Source: Pseudomonas sp. BCA17
GTDB taxonomy: Bacteria; Pseudomonadota; Gammaproteobacteria; Pseudomonadales; Pseudomonadaceae
DNA length: 64,000 bases
Assembly: GCF_004519405.1 (NCBI RefSeq)
Contig: NZ_SGWI01000001.1
Location: forward strand, 744,001-808,000
Reading direction: 5' to 3'
This document shows, piece after piece, positions 7,856 through 17,411 of this stretch. The first letter of the stretch is position 1. Every line of letters begins with the position of its first letter. Under the pieces are notes generated by a model. It made no database searches, was not told where the DNA came from, and worked only from the letters and a program-made list of their open reading frames with translations. A program made the position numbers and the translations under genes.

Positions 7856-8767
7856 TCAGCCAAGGAGTCGCGCGAGTTCTTCGCGGCAGTGGTCGACAAA
7901 CAACTGCACCGGCTTGGTCAACGGCGCCCGCCGCAGCCACACGGCCGACAGACCGGACCCCGTGACCGTTTCCGCCAACGGCACGCACACCACCTTCTGC
8001 CCGTCATAGGTGTACTCGGTAAAGGGCTTGGTCACCAGGATCGAAAAGCCGAACCCCCTCCCCACCATGCCGCGTACCATCTCGATCGACGGCGAGCTGA
8101 ACACAATATTCGGCGTCAACCCACGTTCTTCAAAGATGCTCACGAAGTAGGTCCGGCTGGGCAGCACATCCAGCAAAATCATCGGTTCCAGCACCAGGTC
8201 CGCCAACGACACTCTGGCCTGCTGCGCAAAGCGATGATCGGCCGGCAGCAACGCATACGGCTGTTGCGGCGGCATCAGTGGCGTCGTCTCGATGGTGCCG
8301 CCCAGGTCATGCTCGAACAGCATCGCCATATCGATACTGCCTGCCGTCAACGCCTGCACCAACTCCTGCTGTTCGCCATCGCGAATGCGGATTTCCACCC
8401 CCGGCCAACGCGCCTTGAAGCCGGCGATCAAGCGCGGCAGATACAACGGAGCCACGGTCTCAAAACACCCGATATCGATCTGCCCCGCCACCACATCATT
8501 GTCCGCCAGGGCGTTCTGCTCGAACTCATGGGCCACCCTCAACAGCTCCAGCGCCTTGCGATAAAACCGCGCGCCGCTGGGTGTGAGCGACACACCCTGG
8601 GCGTGATGGCGGATAAACAGTTGCACGCCAAAGCTGTCTTCCAACTGCTTGATGGCGGTGGAAACCGACGGCTGCGCGATATACAGCTTGCGCGATGCCT
8701 CGGCGACGCTGCCGCACTCGGCCGTGGTGACAAAATATCTGAGCTGGCGCAGGTTGTAAGCAGCCAT
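7856..8767 (-). CDS. LysR-family transcriptional regulator
   Basis: This is a 303-residue regulator. An N-terminal winged helix-turn-helix (NLRQLRYFVTTAECGSV, ASRKLYIAQPSVSTAIKQLE) is followed by the two-lobe effector-binding domain. The start at 8767 is chosen over upstream codons because GGAGG lies five bases ahead and the family N-terminus begins there. It is divergent from the NCS1 permease gene with 254 bases between. The usual LysR arrangement suggests it controls that permease in response to its substrate or a breakdown product. The effector is unknown. Confidence 0.88.
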   Translation of the reverse strand: MAAYNLRQLRYFVTTAECGSVAEASRKLYIAQPSVSTAIKQLEDSFGVQLFIRHHAQGVSLTPSGARFYRKALELLRVAHEFEQNALADNDVVAGQIDIGCFETVAPLYLPRLIAGFKARWPGVEIRIRDGEQQELVQALTAGSIDMAMLFEHDLGGTIETTPLMPPQQPYALLPADHRFAQQARVSLADLVLEPMILLDVLPSRTYFVSIFEERGLTPNIVFSSPSIEMVRGMVGRGFGFSILVTKPFTEYTYDGQKVVCVPLAETVTGSGLSAVWLRRAPLTKPVQLFVDHCREELARLLG

Positions 8768-9021
8768 CAGGACCTCCGAAAACGTGGGATTTCGCCCCAA
8801 ACAAGTGCGTGAAAATCGGCTTTTTTACAAGGATTCACGTGCATGCAACATACCGGAGCAGAATCCGCCGCGAGCTATATTTTTTAAGGTCTATAGCAAC
8901 AAACTTACTAATTTACCTCCCAACGCCCATTACAGATGATCACTCCAACAACAAAGAAAGCGCCCTCGCTGCGGCGCACTTCGAAGTACGTCAACGTACT
9001 CACCTTGCCTTGGAGCTCATC

Positions 9022-10437
9022 ATGGTCACCACTGCAACATCCTCCGCCCCGCTTATCGAAAAACACACGATTGGATACGTGCCCCCGGAAGATCGCCACG
9101 GAAAGGTAAGAGACCTGTTCACCCTCTGGTTCGGCGGCAACATCGCGCCGTTGCCGATCGTCACGGGTGCACTCGGCGTACAGCTGTTTCACCTGAACCT
9201 GTTGTGGGGCATCGTCGCCATCCTCGTCGGCCACCTGGTCGGCGGTGTGTTGATGGCCTTGCACTCGGCCCAGGGCCCGCAAATGGGCATCCCGCAAATG
9301 ATCCAGAGCCGCGCCCAGTTCGGCTCGCTCGGCGCGCTGCTGGTGGTGGTGATCGCCGGGGTCATGTACGTCGGTTTCTTCGCCTCCAACATCGTGCTGG
9401 CGGGTAAATCGCTGCACGGCGTGGTCGACAGCGTGCCCGTACCGGTGGGTATCGTGATCGGCGCCGTGGGTTCCGGCATTATCGGCATCATCGGCTATCG
9501 CTTCATCCACGTACTCAACCGCATCGGCACCTGGGTACTCGGCGCCGGCATCGTGCTGGGCTTTGGCTACATCTTCACCCACGTACAGACCACAGACTTT
9601 CTGACCCGTGGCGAATTCAACATCTCCGGCTGGCTGGCCACCGTGTCGCTGGCGGCGTTGTGGCAGATCGCTTTTGCGCCCTACGTGTCCGACTACTCCC
9701 GCTACCTGCCGGCCGACGTGCCCGTGGCCGCCACCTTCTGGACCACCTACCTGGGCTCCGCTCTGGGCTCCAGCCTGGCCTTCATCTTCGGCGCCGTCGC
9801 CGTGCTCGCCACCCCGGTAGGCATGGACACCATGGACGCCGTCAAACTCGCCACCGGTGCCATCGGCCCATTGATGCTGGTACTGTTCCTGCTCAGCGTC
9901 ATCAGCCACAACGCTCTCAACCTGTACGGCGCGGTGCTGTCGATCATCACCCTGATCCAGACGTTTGCTTACCGCTGGATACCCACCGCGAAAAGCCGCG
10001 CCGTGATCTCGACGTTGGTGCTGGCCGCGTGTGCGATTGCCGCGGTATTCGCCTCGAAAGACTTCATCGGCCACTTCGTCGACATGGTACTGGTGCTGCT
10101 GGTGGTGCTGGTGCCGTGGACGGCGATCAACCTGATCGACTTCTATGCGATCCATAAGGGCAAGTACGACATCGCGTCGATCTTCCGCGTGGACGGCGGC
10201 ATCTACGGCAAGTACAACCCACAGGCGCTGCTGGCGTATGCGGTGGGGATTGCAGTGCAGATTCCGTTCATGAATACACCGCTGTATGTGGGCCCGATTT
10301 CCGAGCACATCAATGGAGCGGACTTGTCCTGGGTGGTGGGGTTGGTGGTGACGTCGCCGTTGTATTTCTGGTTGGCGAGTCGGGACAGCGCTTATAAGCG
10401 TCGGATGGATGGAGGCAAGTTGGTCGGCGGGGTTTGA
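9022..10437 (+). CDS. NCS1-family nucleobase (cytosine/purine) permease
   Basis: This is a membrane transporter of 471 residues with about 12 hydrophobic segments. The N-terminal block LFTLWFGGNIAPLPIVTGAL is the hallmark of NCS1/CodB-type cytosine-purine-allantoin permeases, and QFGSLGALLVVVIAGVMYVG follows. The ATG at 9022 has TTGGAGCTC just upstream; an open frame extends back to 8809 but lacks a binding site and family similarity. Transport is expected to be cation-coupled uptake of a nucleobase or related ring compound across the inner membrane. It stands alone as a transcription unit opposite a LysR gene and is followed by a strong two-way palindrome. Substrate is not deducible. Confidence 0.87.
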   Translation: MVTTATSSAPLIEKHTIGYVPPEDRHGKVRDLFTLWFGGNIAPLPIVTGALGVQLFHLNLLWGIVAILVGHLVGGVLMALHSAQGPQMGIPQMIQSRAQFGSLGALLVVVIAGVMYVGFFASNIVLAGKSLHGVVDSVPVPVGIVIGAVGSGIIGIIGYRFIHVLNRIGTWVLGAGIVLGFGYIFTHVQTTDFLTRGEFNISGWLATVSLAALWQIAFAPYVSDYSRYLPADVPVAATFWTTYLGSALGSSLAFIFGAVAVLATPVGMDTMDAVKLATGAIGPLMLVLFLLSVISHNALNLYGAVLSIITLIQTFAYRWIPTAKSRAVISTLVLAACAIAAVFASKDFIGHFVDMVLVLLVVLVPWTAINLIDFYAIHKGKYDIASIFRVDGGIYGKYNPQALLAYAVGIAVQIPFMNTPLYVGPISEHINGADLSWVVGLVVTSPLYFWLASRDSAYKRRMDGGKLVGGV

Positions 10438-10462
10438 GTGAACCGTTCGTTCTGAGAGGCCA

Positions 10463-10497
10463 CAGGCTTGGCGATAGATCACCTATCGCCGAGCCTG
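10463..10497. terminator. Bidirectional terminator between convergent genes
   Basis: CAGGCT-T-GGCGATA (10463-10476) pairs with TATCGCC-G-AGCCTG (10484-10497), giving 13 pairs with one internal mismatch and a 7-base loop. It lies between the NCS1 permease stop and the chemoreceptor stop, both of which point toward it. Confidence 0.65.
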
Positions 10498-10522
10498 CTT
10501 ACACCCTATTCAAAAAACCTCA

Positions 10523-12142
10523 TCACACTACAAAGCGATTGACCAACTGATTCAGGTTAACCGCCAGTTTTGACATTTCACCGCAGGCACTGGCGGTCTG
10601 GCTCGCACCCGCAGCACTCTGGGCGGCCAACTCGCGGATACTGACCAGATTGCGGTCCACTTCACGCGCGACATGCGACTGTTCTTAAGAGGCCGTCGCG
10701 ATCAACAGGTTACGTTCATTGATCTGCACAATCGCCGTGGAAATCTGATCCAGCGAGGTGCTGGCCTCCTGGGCAACGCCGAGTGATTCGGTCGCCAGGT
10801 CCTTGCTCGTGTTCATCGCCTTCACTGCCAGGTCAGAATCGTTCTGGATGCCAGCGATCATTTGCTCAATTTCCTGGGTCGACACCTGGGTGCGATGGGC
10901 CAGTGCCCTGACTTCGTCAGCAACCACCGCAAAACCTCGACCTTGCTCGCCGGCTCTTGCGGCCTCGATCGCGGCGTTCAAGGCCAACAGGTTGGTTTGC
11001 TCTGCAATCGCCCGAATCACATCCACTACTTTAGTGATGCTCTGCGCACGATCGGACAACCCTTGAATCTGTTCACTGGTATTTTCAACGTTACCGTTGA
11101 GCTTCTGAATGGACTGCAGTGTCTGCGCCACACGCGCCAAACCGACCTCGGTATAACCCTGGGTACGCTTGGACTCTTCGGAAGCCGACTCCGCATTACG
11201 CGCGACCTCATCCACGGCCGCGCTCATTTCGGTGACCGCCGTTGCCGCCTGATTGACCTCATCGTTCTGCGCCACCAAGCCCCGGCTCGACTCCTCCGTG
11301 ACCGCCGTCATCTCCTCCGACGCAGACGCCAACTGGGTGGACGAATCGGAAATCTGCATGATGGTGCTGCGAAGGTTCGCCTGCATCTGCGCGAGCGCCT
11401 TCAACAAGCGCCCGGCCTCATCCGTGCCGCTGACCAGGACCTCCTTGGACAGATCACTGCCGGCGATACGCTCCGCAACCGTCAAGGCATCATTGATTGG
11501 CGACGTGATGCTTCGGGTCAGCAACAGGGCCAATCCCACCGTCAGCACGATAACGCCGGCAATAAGCCCCACGATCAGCCAAAACCCATTGTTATAGACA
11601 CTGCTGGCATACAACCCGGCCTCCGCTGCGCCATCGTTGTTATAGGTGGTTAACGCATTGATCTGCGTCTCCATCGCATCAGTCAGGGGCCGAATGCCAC
11701 TCCTCACCAGGCCGACCGCTCCCTCCAGATCACCCTGCCGCATCAGTGGCTCTAGCAGATCCAATTGGCGGATGTACGTATCGGCGCTGGTTTTCACCGC
11801 CGTGTATAACGAACGTTCTTTATCGTCCCCAACCAGAGGCTCGTAATTCGCCACGGCCTCGGTGAACGCCTTACGGTAACCCGGGAAGGCTTCAAGAGTT
11901 CTTTGAATCGACATGGGGTCAGCCAGACCACGCTGCGTTTCAAGCCTCAAGCGCAGGACCGTGCTGTTCATCAATGCCGTTTGTCGGACGCTGGCCATCC
12001 AGTTGAGTTCGACGTCCTTTTCGGAATCCTTCAGCTTGCCCATCTGCATGACCGCGAATACGCCCTGCACAAAGACCAGCACAATAATTAACGCGAAAAA
12101 AAGCGCAGCGCGTGGGGCCACGTTGAGATTTCTGAGGCGCAT
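10523..12142 (-). pseudogene. Methyl-accepting chemotaxis protein gene with in-frame nonsense codon
   Basis: A full-length chemoreceptor would have 539 residues, the common Pseudomonas size. It has an N-terminal membrane helix, a periplasmic four-helix-type sensor, a second helix ([20 protein letters not shown]), HAMP, and the signalling domain with the conserved tip [20 protein letters not shown]. The frame is interrupted by TAA at 10685-10687 after NLLIATAS. It then continues without a shift through EQSHVAREVDRNL to a natural TGA at 10523. Related receptors carry GAA (Glu) at the stop position, so a single G-to-T change explains it. The truncated 485-residue product would keep the tip but lose the last 53 residues of the descending helix, which normally carry methylation sites. 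It may be non-functional or locked in signalling state. A sequencing error is possible. Confidence 0.85.
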
Positions 12143-12519
12143 GCGAGATTCCTTTTAGGACGGATATGGAGTCGCTCAACACTGTATCGACTTGGCGTTG
12201 GAAAGTTTGAGGGTGGTGGTAGCGCGAGGAGCGATGGTTAGGCGCAAATGGGAAAACTATGGTTTGGGGCTATGTTTGGCGGACTGAGGTGAGGACGTTC
12301 TTGCTCAGTGGGGGCTATAACGCGCTCGGTCTGTGGGACGGAGTTATCGTTCAGCTACCTGGAAACAGATCACGTCATTGAAAATCGTGGCCTGAGCCCA
12401 ATCTTTTCGCGAAGTGCATTCCTGATGGGCATATTTACTATGCTGGCCAGCGCTCTACTCGGTGAGCAGCGACGTAGCGATCATGAGTCCCGACACATCA
12501 AACCATCGAGGAAACACTC
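12143..12519. other. Intergenic region between divergent chemoreceptor and peroxiredoxin genes
   Basis: These 377 bases should carry both promoters. The binding site AAAGGAATC precedes the chemoreceptor ATG, and GAGGAAACACTC precedes the peroxiredoxin ATG. I see no convincing sigma-28 box, palindrome or small gene. An open frame at 12308-12523 has no family features or binding site and is taken as chance. Confidence 0.5.
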
Positions 12520-13176
12520 ATGACCCTTCAAGCCGAACTGGACGCTTTCAAGGCCGACTTCGTTGCCGGCAAGCCTCCTTACAACGCCCCCGCGCCTGTT
12601 CACGCGGTGATGCACCGCGCCACTGCCGAACTGATCGCCAGTGGTCTCGCCGAACGCGCACTCAAGGCCGGCGATGTGGCACCGATGTTCAGCCTGCCTG
12701 ATGCTCACGGCAACCTGGTGTCTTCGACTGAATTGCTGGCACGCGGCCCGCTGGTGGTCAGCTTCTATCGCGGCGTGTGGTGCCCGTATTGCAACATGGA
12801 GCTGCGAGCACTGGAGCAGGCACTGCCAGCCTTTCAGGAACGCAGTGCCAGCCTGGTCGCGATCTCGCCGCAGACCCAGGCCAACAGCCGTAAATCGCAA
12901 CGCGAGAACGGCCTTGGGTTTCCCATCCTCAGTGACAGCGGCAATGAAGTAGCGGCCGCCTTCGGGCTGCGTTTCAAGCTGCCGGACTACCTGGCTGAGC
13001 TTTATCTGAGCCTGGGCAACAACTTGCCGGTCATCAATGGTGACCAGAGTTGGACCTTGCCGATGCCGGGCCGCTTCGTCATCGGCCAGGACGGCATCAT
13101 TCTGTATGCGGAGGTCAATCCAGACTACACGTTGCGTCCAGAGCCCACGGAGTTGCTGCCTGCACTACGCGGTTGA
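12520..13176 (+). CDS. AhpC/TSA-family peroxiredoxin-like protein
   Basis: This is a cytoplasmic thioredoxin-fold protein of 218 residues. The motif FYRGVWCPYCNMELRAL puts a CxxC pair at Cys88 and Cys91, as in the peroxiredoxin-like AhpC/TSA group that reduces peroxides with thiol donors. An N-terminal helix of about 45 residues precedes the core, and the C-terminal strand MPGRFVIGQDGIILYAEVN is typical. The start is supported by GAGGAAACACTC. A LysR gene lies convergently downstream across a strong terminator, and an AhpD-like CxxC protein is encoded at 14992. An oxidative-stress theme for this group is an inference. Confidence 0.87.
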   Translation: MTLQAELDAFKADFVAGKPPYNAPAPVHAVMHRATAELIASGLAERALKAGDVAPMFSLPDAHGNLVSSTELLARGPLVVSFYRGVWCPYCNMELRALEQALPAFQERSASLVAISPQTQANSRKSQRENGLGFPILSDSGNEVAAAFGLRFKLPDYLAELYLSLGNNLPVINGDQSWTLPMPGRFVIGQDGIILYAEVNPDYTLRPEPTELLPALRG

Positions 13177-13186
13177 TAATGCCCCC

Positions 13187-13212
13187 GCAAGGCCGCTTTC
13201 GAACGGCCTTGC
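13187..13212. terminator. Bidirectional terminator
   Basis: GCAAGGCCG at 13187-13195 and CGGCCTTGC at 13204-13212 form a perfect 9-bp stem with an 8-base loop (CTTTCGAA). It lies exactly between the peroxiredoxin stop and the LysR stop, which are convergent. Confidence 0.75.
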
Positions 13213-14100
13213 TTACTGCCGACTCATCAACCCCTCGACGAAGTCAACGAAGGCCCGCGCCTTGGCGCTGGCCAGGCGTCCGGTAGGGAATACCGCCCAC
13301 AGATCCAGTGGCGGCAATTGCCACTCCTCCAGCAATGGCACCACTTCGCCACTGGCCAACTCTGCCGCGAACATCCACTGGGACGTCAAGGCCACGCCCA
13401 GATGCCCCAGCACCGCCGCGCGCACACCCTCAGCCGCGCTGACCCGTACCCGCCCGTTGACCGTCACCGACTGCACCGTGCTGCCTTGTTTGAAGGCCCA
13501 GTGTTCGCCGCCCCCGGCCTGGGCGAAAATCACCGCCTGGTGGTGCGCCAGATCAGTAGGATTGGCAGGCGCGCCATGGGCTTGTACGTAGGCAGGAGTG
13601 GCCAGTACCAACCGCTGACATTCACCGATCTTGCGGGCGACCAGGTTTGAGTCGACCAACGTCCCCATGCGCAAGGCAACATCGATGCCTTCTTCGACGA
13701 GATTGACGGTGCGGTCATCCAGGACGATGTCGATATTCAGATCAGGGTGCGCATCGAGGAACGCTCCCAGGTGCGGCACCACATGCAGACGCGCGAAGGT
13801 CACCGCCGCACAGACGCGCAGAGTGCCATGCAGCCCACTGCCCGCACCGCGTGCCGCGAGATCGGCTTCGTGGGCCTCCTCGATGGCACGCTTGGCACGT
13901 TCGTAGTAGGCGGTACCGGCTTCAGTGGGTGTAAGCCCGCGAGTAGAACGCAGCAATAGCCGCACGCCAAGGTGCTCCTCCAGCTGTGCGATGGTTTTCG
14001 ATACGGCTGGCTGGCCGAGGTTGAGCCGCCGCGCGGCCGCAGAAAACGACCCTGATTCGAGCACGCTGACAAAGGTTTCCATTGCCGCCAATCGATCCAT
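13213..14100 (-). CDS. LysR-family transcriptional regulator
   Basis: This is a 295-residue regulator. The N-terminus MDRLAAMETFVSVLESGSFS with LNLGQPAVSKTIAQLEEHLG is the LysR winged helix-turn-helix of the group that usually controls oxidoreductase genes. A two-lobe sensor domain follows. It lies downstream of an SDR gene and an AhpD-like gene on the same strand (111-base gap). It may be transcribed with them or regulate them. No operator was identified. Confidence 0.87.
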   Translation of the reverse strand: MDRLAAMETFVSVLESGSFSAAARRLNLGQPAVSKTIAQLEEHLGVRLLLRSTRGLTPTEAGTAYYERAKRAIEEAHEADLAARGAGSGLHGTLRVCAAVTFARLHVVPHLGAFLDAHPDLNIDIVLDDRTVNLVEEGIDVALRMGTLVDSNLVARKIGECQRLVLATPAYVQAHGAPANPTDLAHHQAVIFAQAGGGEHWAFKQGSTVQSVTVNGRVRVSAAEGVRAAVLGHLGVALTSQWMFAAELASGEVVPLLEEWQLPPLDLWAVFPTGRLASAKARAFVDFVEGLMSRQ

Positions 14101-14211
14101 AGTGGTTCGCCTGAAACAGTTAAAAATTCATAGCAAAAAAAGCGAGCGAAGCAGGGGCTTCACTCGCGGCGGGTGGTTTATCTCAACAAGTCGTGCGCAA
14201 AGCAACCTTCT

Positions 14212-14934
14212 CTAGAACGCAGCTTTGCCGATTGATGCTCCGCCATCGACGAACAGCGTCTGGCCAGTAATGAAACCGCTGCTTTCGGACAACAGGAAGG
14301 CGATGGCCGCCGCGATCTCCTCGGGTTGACCAAATCGCCCCAGAGGAACGCCTGAGAGGTAGCGCGCTTCACCTTCGCTGCCGGGTGGGTTGTTCGCACG
14401 GAACAGCTCGGTCTCGGTAGGCCCCGGCGCAACGGCGTTGACGGTGATACCGGTGGTGGCCAGTTCGAGCGCCCATGATCGAGTAAAGCTGATGAGCGCA
14501 GCCTTGGCGGCGGCATAGGCGGTGCGATGGGTGATACCCAGCACCGTCAGGCTAGAGATGTTGACGACTCGGCCCCAGTGACGCGCGCGCATGCCGGGCA
14601 GCAGTGCCTGAGTGGCCTGAAGCGCCGAATGCAAATTGACCCGCATCACGGCATCGAAATCGTCCAGATCCACTTCGCCCAGCAGTTGCGGGCGAACCAG
14701 GCCGACGTTATTCACCAACCCATCGAAGGCGTATTGCCGGGCTAACGTCGCCAAGGCCTGTTCAGTCGCTTGGCGATCACCCAGGTCGACCGGTACCAAG
14801 GTGCCAGGGAAGTCGACACCCTCGGTGTGCCGGGCGATGCCCACGACGTGGTGACCCGCGTTTGCCAGCGCCTGCGCCAGCGCCAGGCCGATGCCCTTGC
14901 TGGCACCGGTAATCAAAAAGGTTCGCTTGTGCAT
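14212..14934 (-). CDS. Short-chain dehydrogenase/reductase
   Basis: This is a classical SDR of 240 residues. It has a cofactor-binding TGASKGIG at 9-16, NNVG at 75-78, catalytic Ser near 127-128, and Tyr140 and Lys144 in TAYAAAKAA. The C-terminal PGPTETELFRANNPPGSEGE and SSGFITGQTLFVDGG blocks are standard. It catalyses NAD(P)-dependent oxidation or reduction of an alcohol/carbonyl. It follows the AhpD-like gene by 57 bases on the same strand, which suggests a two-gene operon. Basic residues near the first loop (ARHTEG) leave NADP preference possible. Substrate unknown. Confidence 0.88.
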   Translation of the reverse strand: MHKRTFLITGASKGIGLALAQALANAGHHVVGIARHTEGVDFPGTLVPVDLGDRQATEQALATLARQYAFDGLVNNVGLVRPQLLGEVDLDDFDAVMRVNLHSALQATQALLPGMRARHWGRVVNISSLTVLGITHRTAYAAAKAALISFTRSWALELATTGITVNAVAPGPTETELFRANNPPGSEGEARYLSGVPLGRFGQPEEIAAAIAFLLSESSGFITGQTLFVDGGASIGKAAF

Positions 14935-14991
14935 GAATGCTCCTGGGACCAGCCCGTGCAGAGGCTGGTCGAGTTAGGCCAAAGACAGGTA

Positions 14992-15546
14992 TCAGACAGG
15001 CTTGGTCCATTCGTTGCCTTTCATGAACGGATCCAGCTGGGTGTGTACCAAATGGTTGGTGTAGTTGCTCATGACCTTGGTGGCGACGCCCAGTACGACC
15101 TCCAGTACGTTACGACGAGTGAACCCCGCAGCCAGGAAGGCTTCGATACCGGCGTCGTCGACGAAGCCGCGATCACGCACGACGGCGGTGGTGAACACAT
15201 GCAAGGCTTCCAACCGGGCATCCGGGATCACGCTACCGGCGCGCAGTGCTGCAATGACCTCGGGCGCCATTTCGATCATCTTGGCCAGGGTAGTATGGCC
15301 TGCCATGCAGTAGTGGCAGTTATTTTCGAAGTTGGAGGTCAGGTACACCACTTGTTGTTCGTGCGGCGTCAGCGTGCTCTTGCCGAACAGGTCCCAGAGT
15401 TGGCTGTAACCGGCCAGCAGCTCGGGCGATTCAGCCATGTTGCCTTGCAGGTTGGGAACGAAGCCGAAGGCACTCTGCACGGCTTCCAGAATGGGCTTGG
15501 AAGCAACAGGGGCGGTTTCGATGGTGTAACGAGTGAAAGTAGTCAT
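14992..15546 (-). CDS. Carboxymuconolactone decarboxylase/AhpD-like protein
   Basis: This is a 184-residue all-helical protein with the AhpD-type redox motif NNCHYCMAGH (Cys77, Cys80, His84). Such proteins are alkylhydroperoxidase-like, and the CxxC with following His is the proton-relay active site. The start at 15546 has AAGGAAACC upstream; the longer frame back to 15636 is not supported by family features. It lies upstream of the SDR gene on the same strand. The neighbouring peroxiredoxin at 12520 fits a peroxide-defence theme, but that is inferred. Confidence 0.85.
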   Translation of the reverse strand: MTTFTRYTIETAPVASKPILEAVQSAFGFVPNLQGNMAESPELLAGYSQLWDLFGKSTLTPHEQQVVYLTSNFENNCHYCMAGHTTLAKMIEMAPEVIAALRAGSVIPDARLEALHVFTTAVVRDRGFVDDAGIEAFLAAGFTRRNVLEVVLGVATKVMSNYTNHLVHTQLDPFMKGNEWTKPV

Positions 15547-15775
15547 CGCAGGTTTCCTTGAGTGGGTCAGCAAGAGTGCTGGGGCTATCTTGCTGCTCTT
15601 GGCCGGGCTGCGGAACGCAGGGTTCGGGCATATCACTCATGCTCTTCAGGAATAAAGCCGAACTGCGTTGACTGGCCGGCGGTGAAAAAGCTCTGTCAGC
15701 AGGAACCTCAAGCGCAGGCTGAAACTGCCTCGCTTGCGACGCCATGAGCGCGGCGGTCACCTGTAGTAGCGGCGA

Positions 15776-16063
15776 GCCCCCATGCCGTCACCGGCGTGGC
15801 GGTGGGCAATGCCATGAATATGGCGACCACCCTCGCCGTCTATGCCAGCGTGTGCAAGCACACCGCACGCCCGTTTGTATTCCCCGGTTCCCACGTGCAA
15901 TGGGACAGCCTAACCGACATGACCGATGTGCGTCAGTTGGCCCGGCAACAGCTATGGGCGGCCACCACGCCGGCGGCGGCCAACCAGGCGTTCAACGTCA
16001 CCAATGGCGATGTATTCGCTGGAAATGGATGTGGGCGCAGATCGCCGATTATTTTGGCTTTGG
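15776..16063 (+). pseudogene. Fragment of a PRISE-type reductase gene, near-duplicate of 25882-26170
   Basis: These 288 bases match the middle of the intact reductase gene at 25386-26447 at about 96% identity, by eye 11 or so substitutions. One base is deleted near 16018, where GATGTGTTTCGC in the intact gene reads GATGTATTCGC here. The frame encodes TGVAVGNAMNMATTLAVYAS and continues to the deletion, after which it shifts. The right edge falls at the left inverted repeat of the IS4-family element. No start or end of the gene is present, so it is a non-functional remnant of a second copy or an imported segment. Confidence 0.9.
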
Positions 16064-16126
16064 AGTGAAGTAGGGTCAGACCACCATTATCGAAAACGTG
16101 GTCTGACCCTGAGGAATCCCCACAAA
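16063..16126 (+). repeat. Left terminal inverted repeat of the IS4-family element
   Basis: This is a 64-bp arm, perfect inverse of 17412-17475. It contains the internal hairpin AGGGTCAGACCAC/GTGGTCTGACCCT and ends CCCCACAAA, adjacent to the transposase stop. Confidence 0.85.
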
Positions 16127-16127
16127 T

Positions 16128-17321
16128 CTACTCCAGTCTCTGAGCTTGCCGGTGCACTTCATCGCGCAGCAATAGCTCCATATCCGCTAATTTCGAGCAG
16201 GACAATCCGGTGGTGGAACATCTCAAGTATTCGAGACCAAGACGCCAGAGTGAGAGCACCGGTTTATGCCTGACGCTGTTGCTCTGGAAGTGACGTGACC
16301 GACCTGTCGTTCGAGCCTCAAGACCGGCCAGATACAGTGCATAACAGGCCAACGCGGCGATCAGCAGCAGGATCTCGATACGCCGTGGGCAGCGCGTTCG
16401 ATGCAGGTTAAAGGCAAAGCCGAAACGCAGACTCTTCATGTCCCGAAAACCTTCCTCAATCTGCATCCGCTTGCGGTAAATACCGACAATTTTCCGAGCC
16501 ATCCATTGCGGTTGCGGCAAATTGCTGGCGAGCAGCCAGGGTTCTTGTTCACGGCGAGCGTTCTGTCGGCTGAGTTTGCTGCGCGCGATGCTACCCGTCA
16601 CTCGCCGATGTTTTCTCCCCTTGAGCGGTTGGTGAATGCCGTACAGCGCAACCCGGTACGGTGCGCTACGCGTCATCTCAATTTGGCCAAGCGAACGTGC
16701 AGTCGATGTTGTCTGCCGGTAGAGCTGCTTTATAGGTTGCCATTGACCTTGCTCGTTACGATAAAGATCACGATTGCGCACACGTCCCACGTAATACCAA
16801 CCTTTGGCTTCGACGACCTGGAACCAGGGACGACGAAATCCGGCATCCGTCACCAGGATCGGTACGCACTGCTCGGGAAGCATAAGTTCAAGCGCATCGA
16901 GCAACCGCCGCTGCTGCCCGGGGCAACCTTCACGATCATGCACGCTCTCGTAAATAGGGAGCGCTCGGCCAGCCAGCGGAATTGACGCCCGCAGCAGGTA
17001 AAGATCAGAAGCGGCATTGATCGGCGACCAATCCACCAAAATCAAGGGATGGCGCAAGGAGCCAATCAGTGCCGTGAGTATTTTCCAGTAGAACAGCGGA
17101 CGTTCATGTTGCAACTGAACGTTGCCGAGCAGGCGATCCACACGTTTGATCGAATGCTTGACGTAAGCTCTGCTGGGCATAGCTCTGCCCAGATCGGTCA
17201 GCGTCAGACGGCGCCCGTACAGCAAAGCGCTGACGCAGCTCATCAGGGCGCTCAGGCGCTTGCGGTGCAGAGTGGGGAGTGCTTGGGAAAATGCCTTGTG
17301 TAAGAATCGTACGGCCTGCAT
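16128..17321 (-). CDS. IS4-family transposase
   Basis: This is a 397-residue DDE transposase. Catalytic acids are Asp97 in LILVDWSPI and Asp159 in ILVTDAGFRRPW. The Glu lies in the family YREK signature Y-x2-R-x3-E-x6-K, seen as Tyr282, Arg285, Glu289 and Lys296. The frame is intact and the length normal, so the element may be active. The start at 17321 follows a short leader inside the right end. The stop lies two bases inside the left repeat. Confidence 0.93.
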   Translation of the reverse strand: MQAVRFLHKAFSQALPTLHRKRLSALMSCVSALLYGRRLTLTDLGRAMPSRAYVKHSIKRVDRLLGNVQLQHERPLFYWKILTALIGSLRHPLILVDWSPINAASDLYLLRASIPLAGRALPIYESVHDREGCPGQQRRLLDALELMLPEQCVPILVTDAGFRRPWFQVVEAKGWYYVGRVRNRDLYRNEQGQWQPIKQLYRQTTSTARSLGQIEMTRSAPYRVALYGIHQPLKGRKHRRVTGSIARSKLSRQNARREQEPWLLASNLPQPQWMARKIVGIYRKRMQIEEGFRDMKSLRFGFAFNLHRTRCPRRIEILLLIAALACYALYLAGLEARTTGRSRHFQSNSVRHKPVLSLWRLGLEYLRCSTTGLSCSKLADMELLLRDEVHRQAQRLE

Positions 17322-17411
17322 GAGTCTCGGGTGATTGGTTTGTTTGGCGACTACCCAACTGCCCGACTCATGCAGGCCAGTTCAAGCTATCTGACTGAGC
17401 TGCAAGGAAGT

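Noticed and set aside
12308-12523. 71-codon ORF upstream of the peroxiredoxin gene
   Set aside because: No binding site, no recognisable motif, and it would overlap the promoter and start of the next gene.
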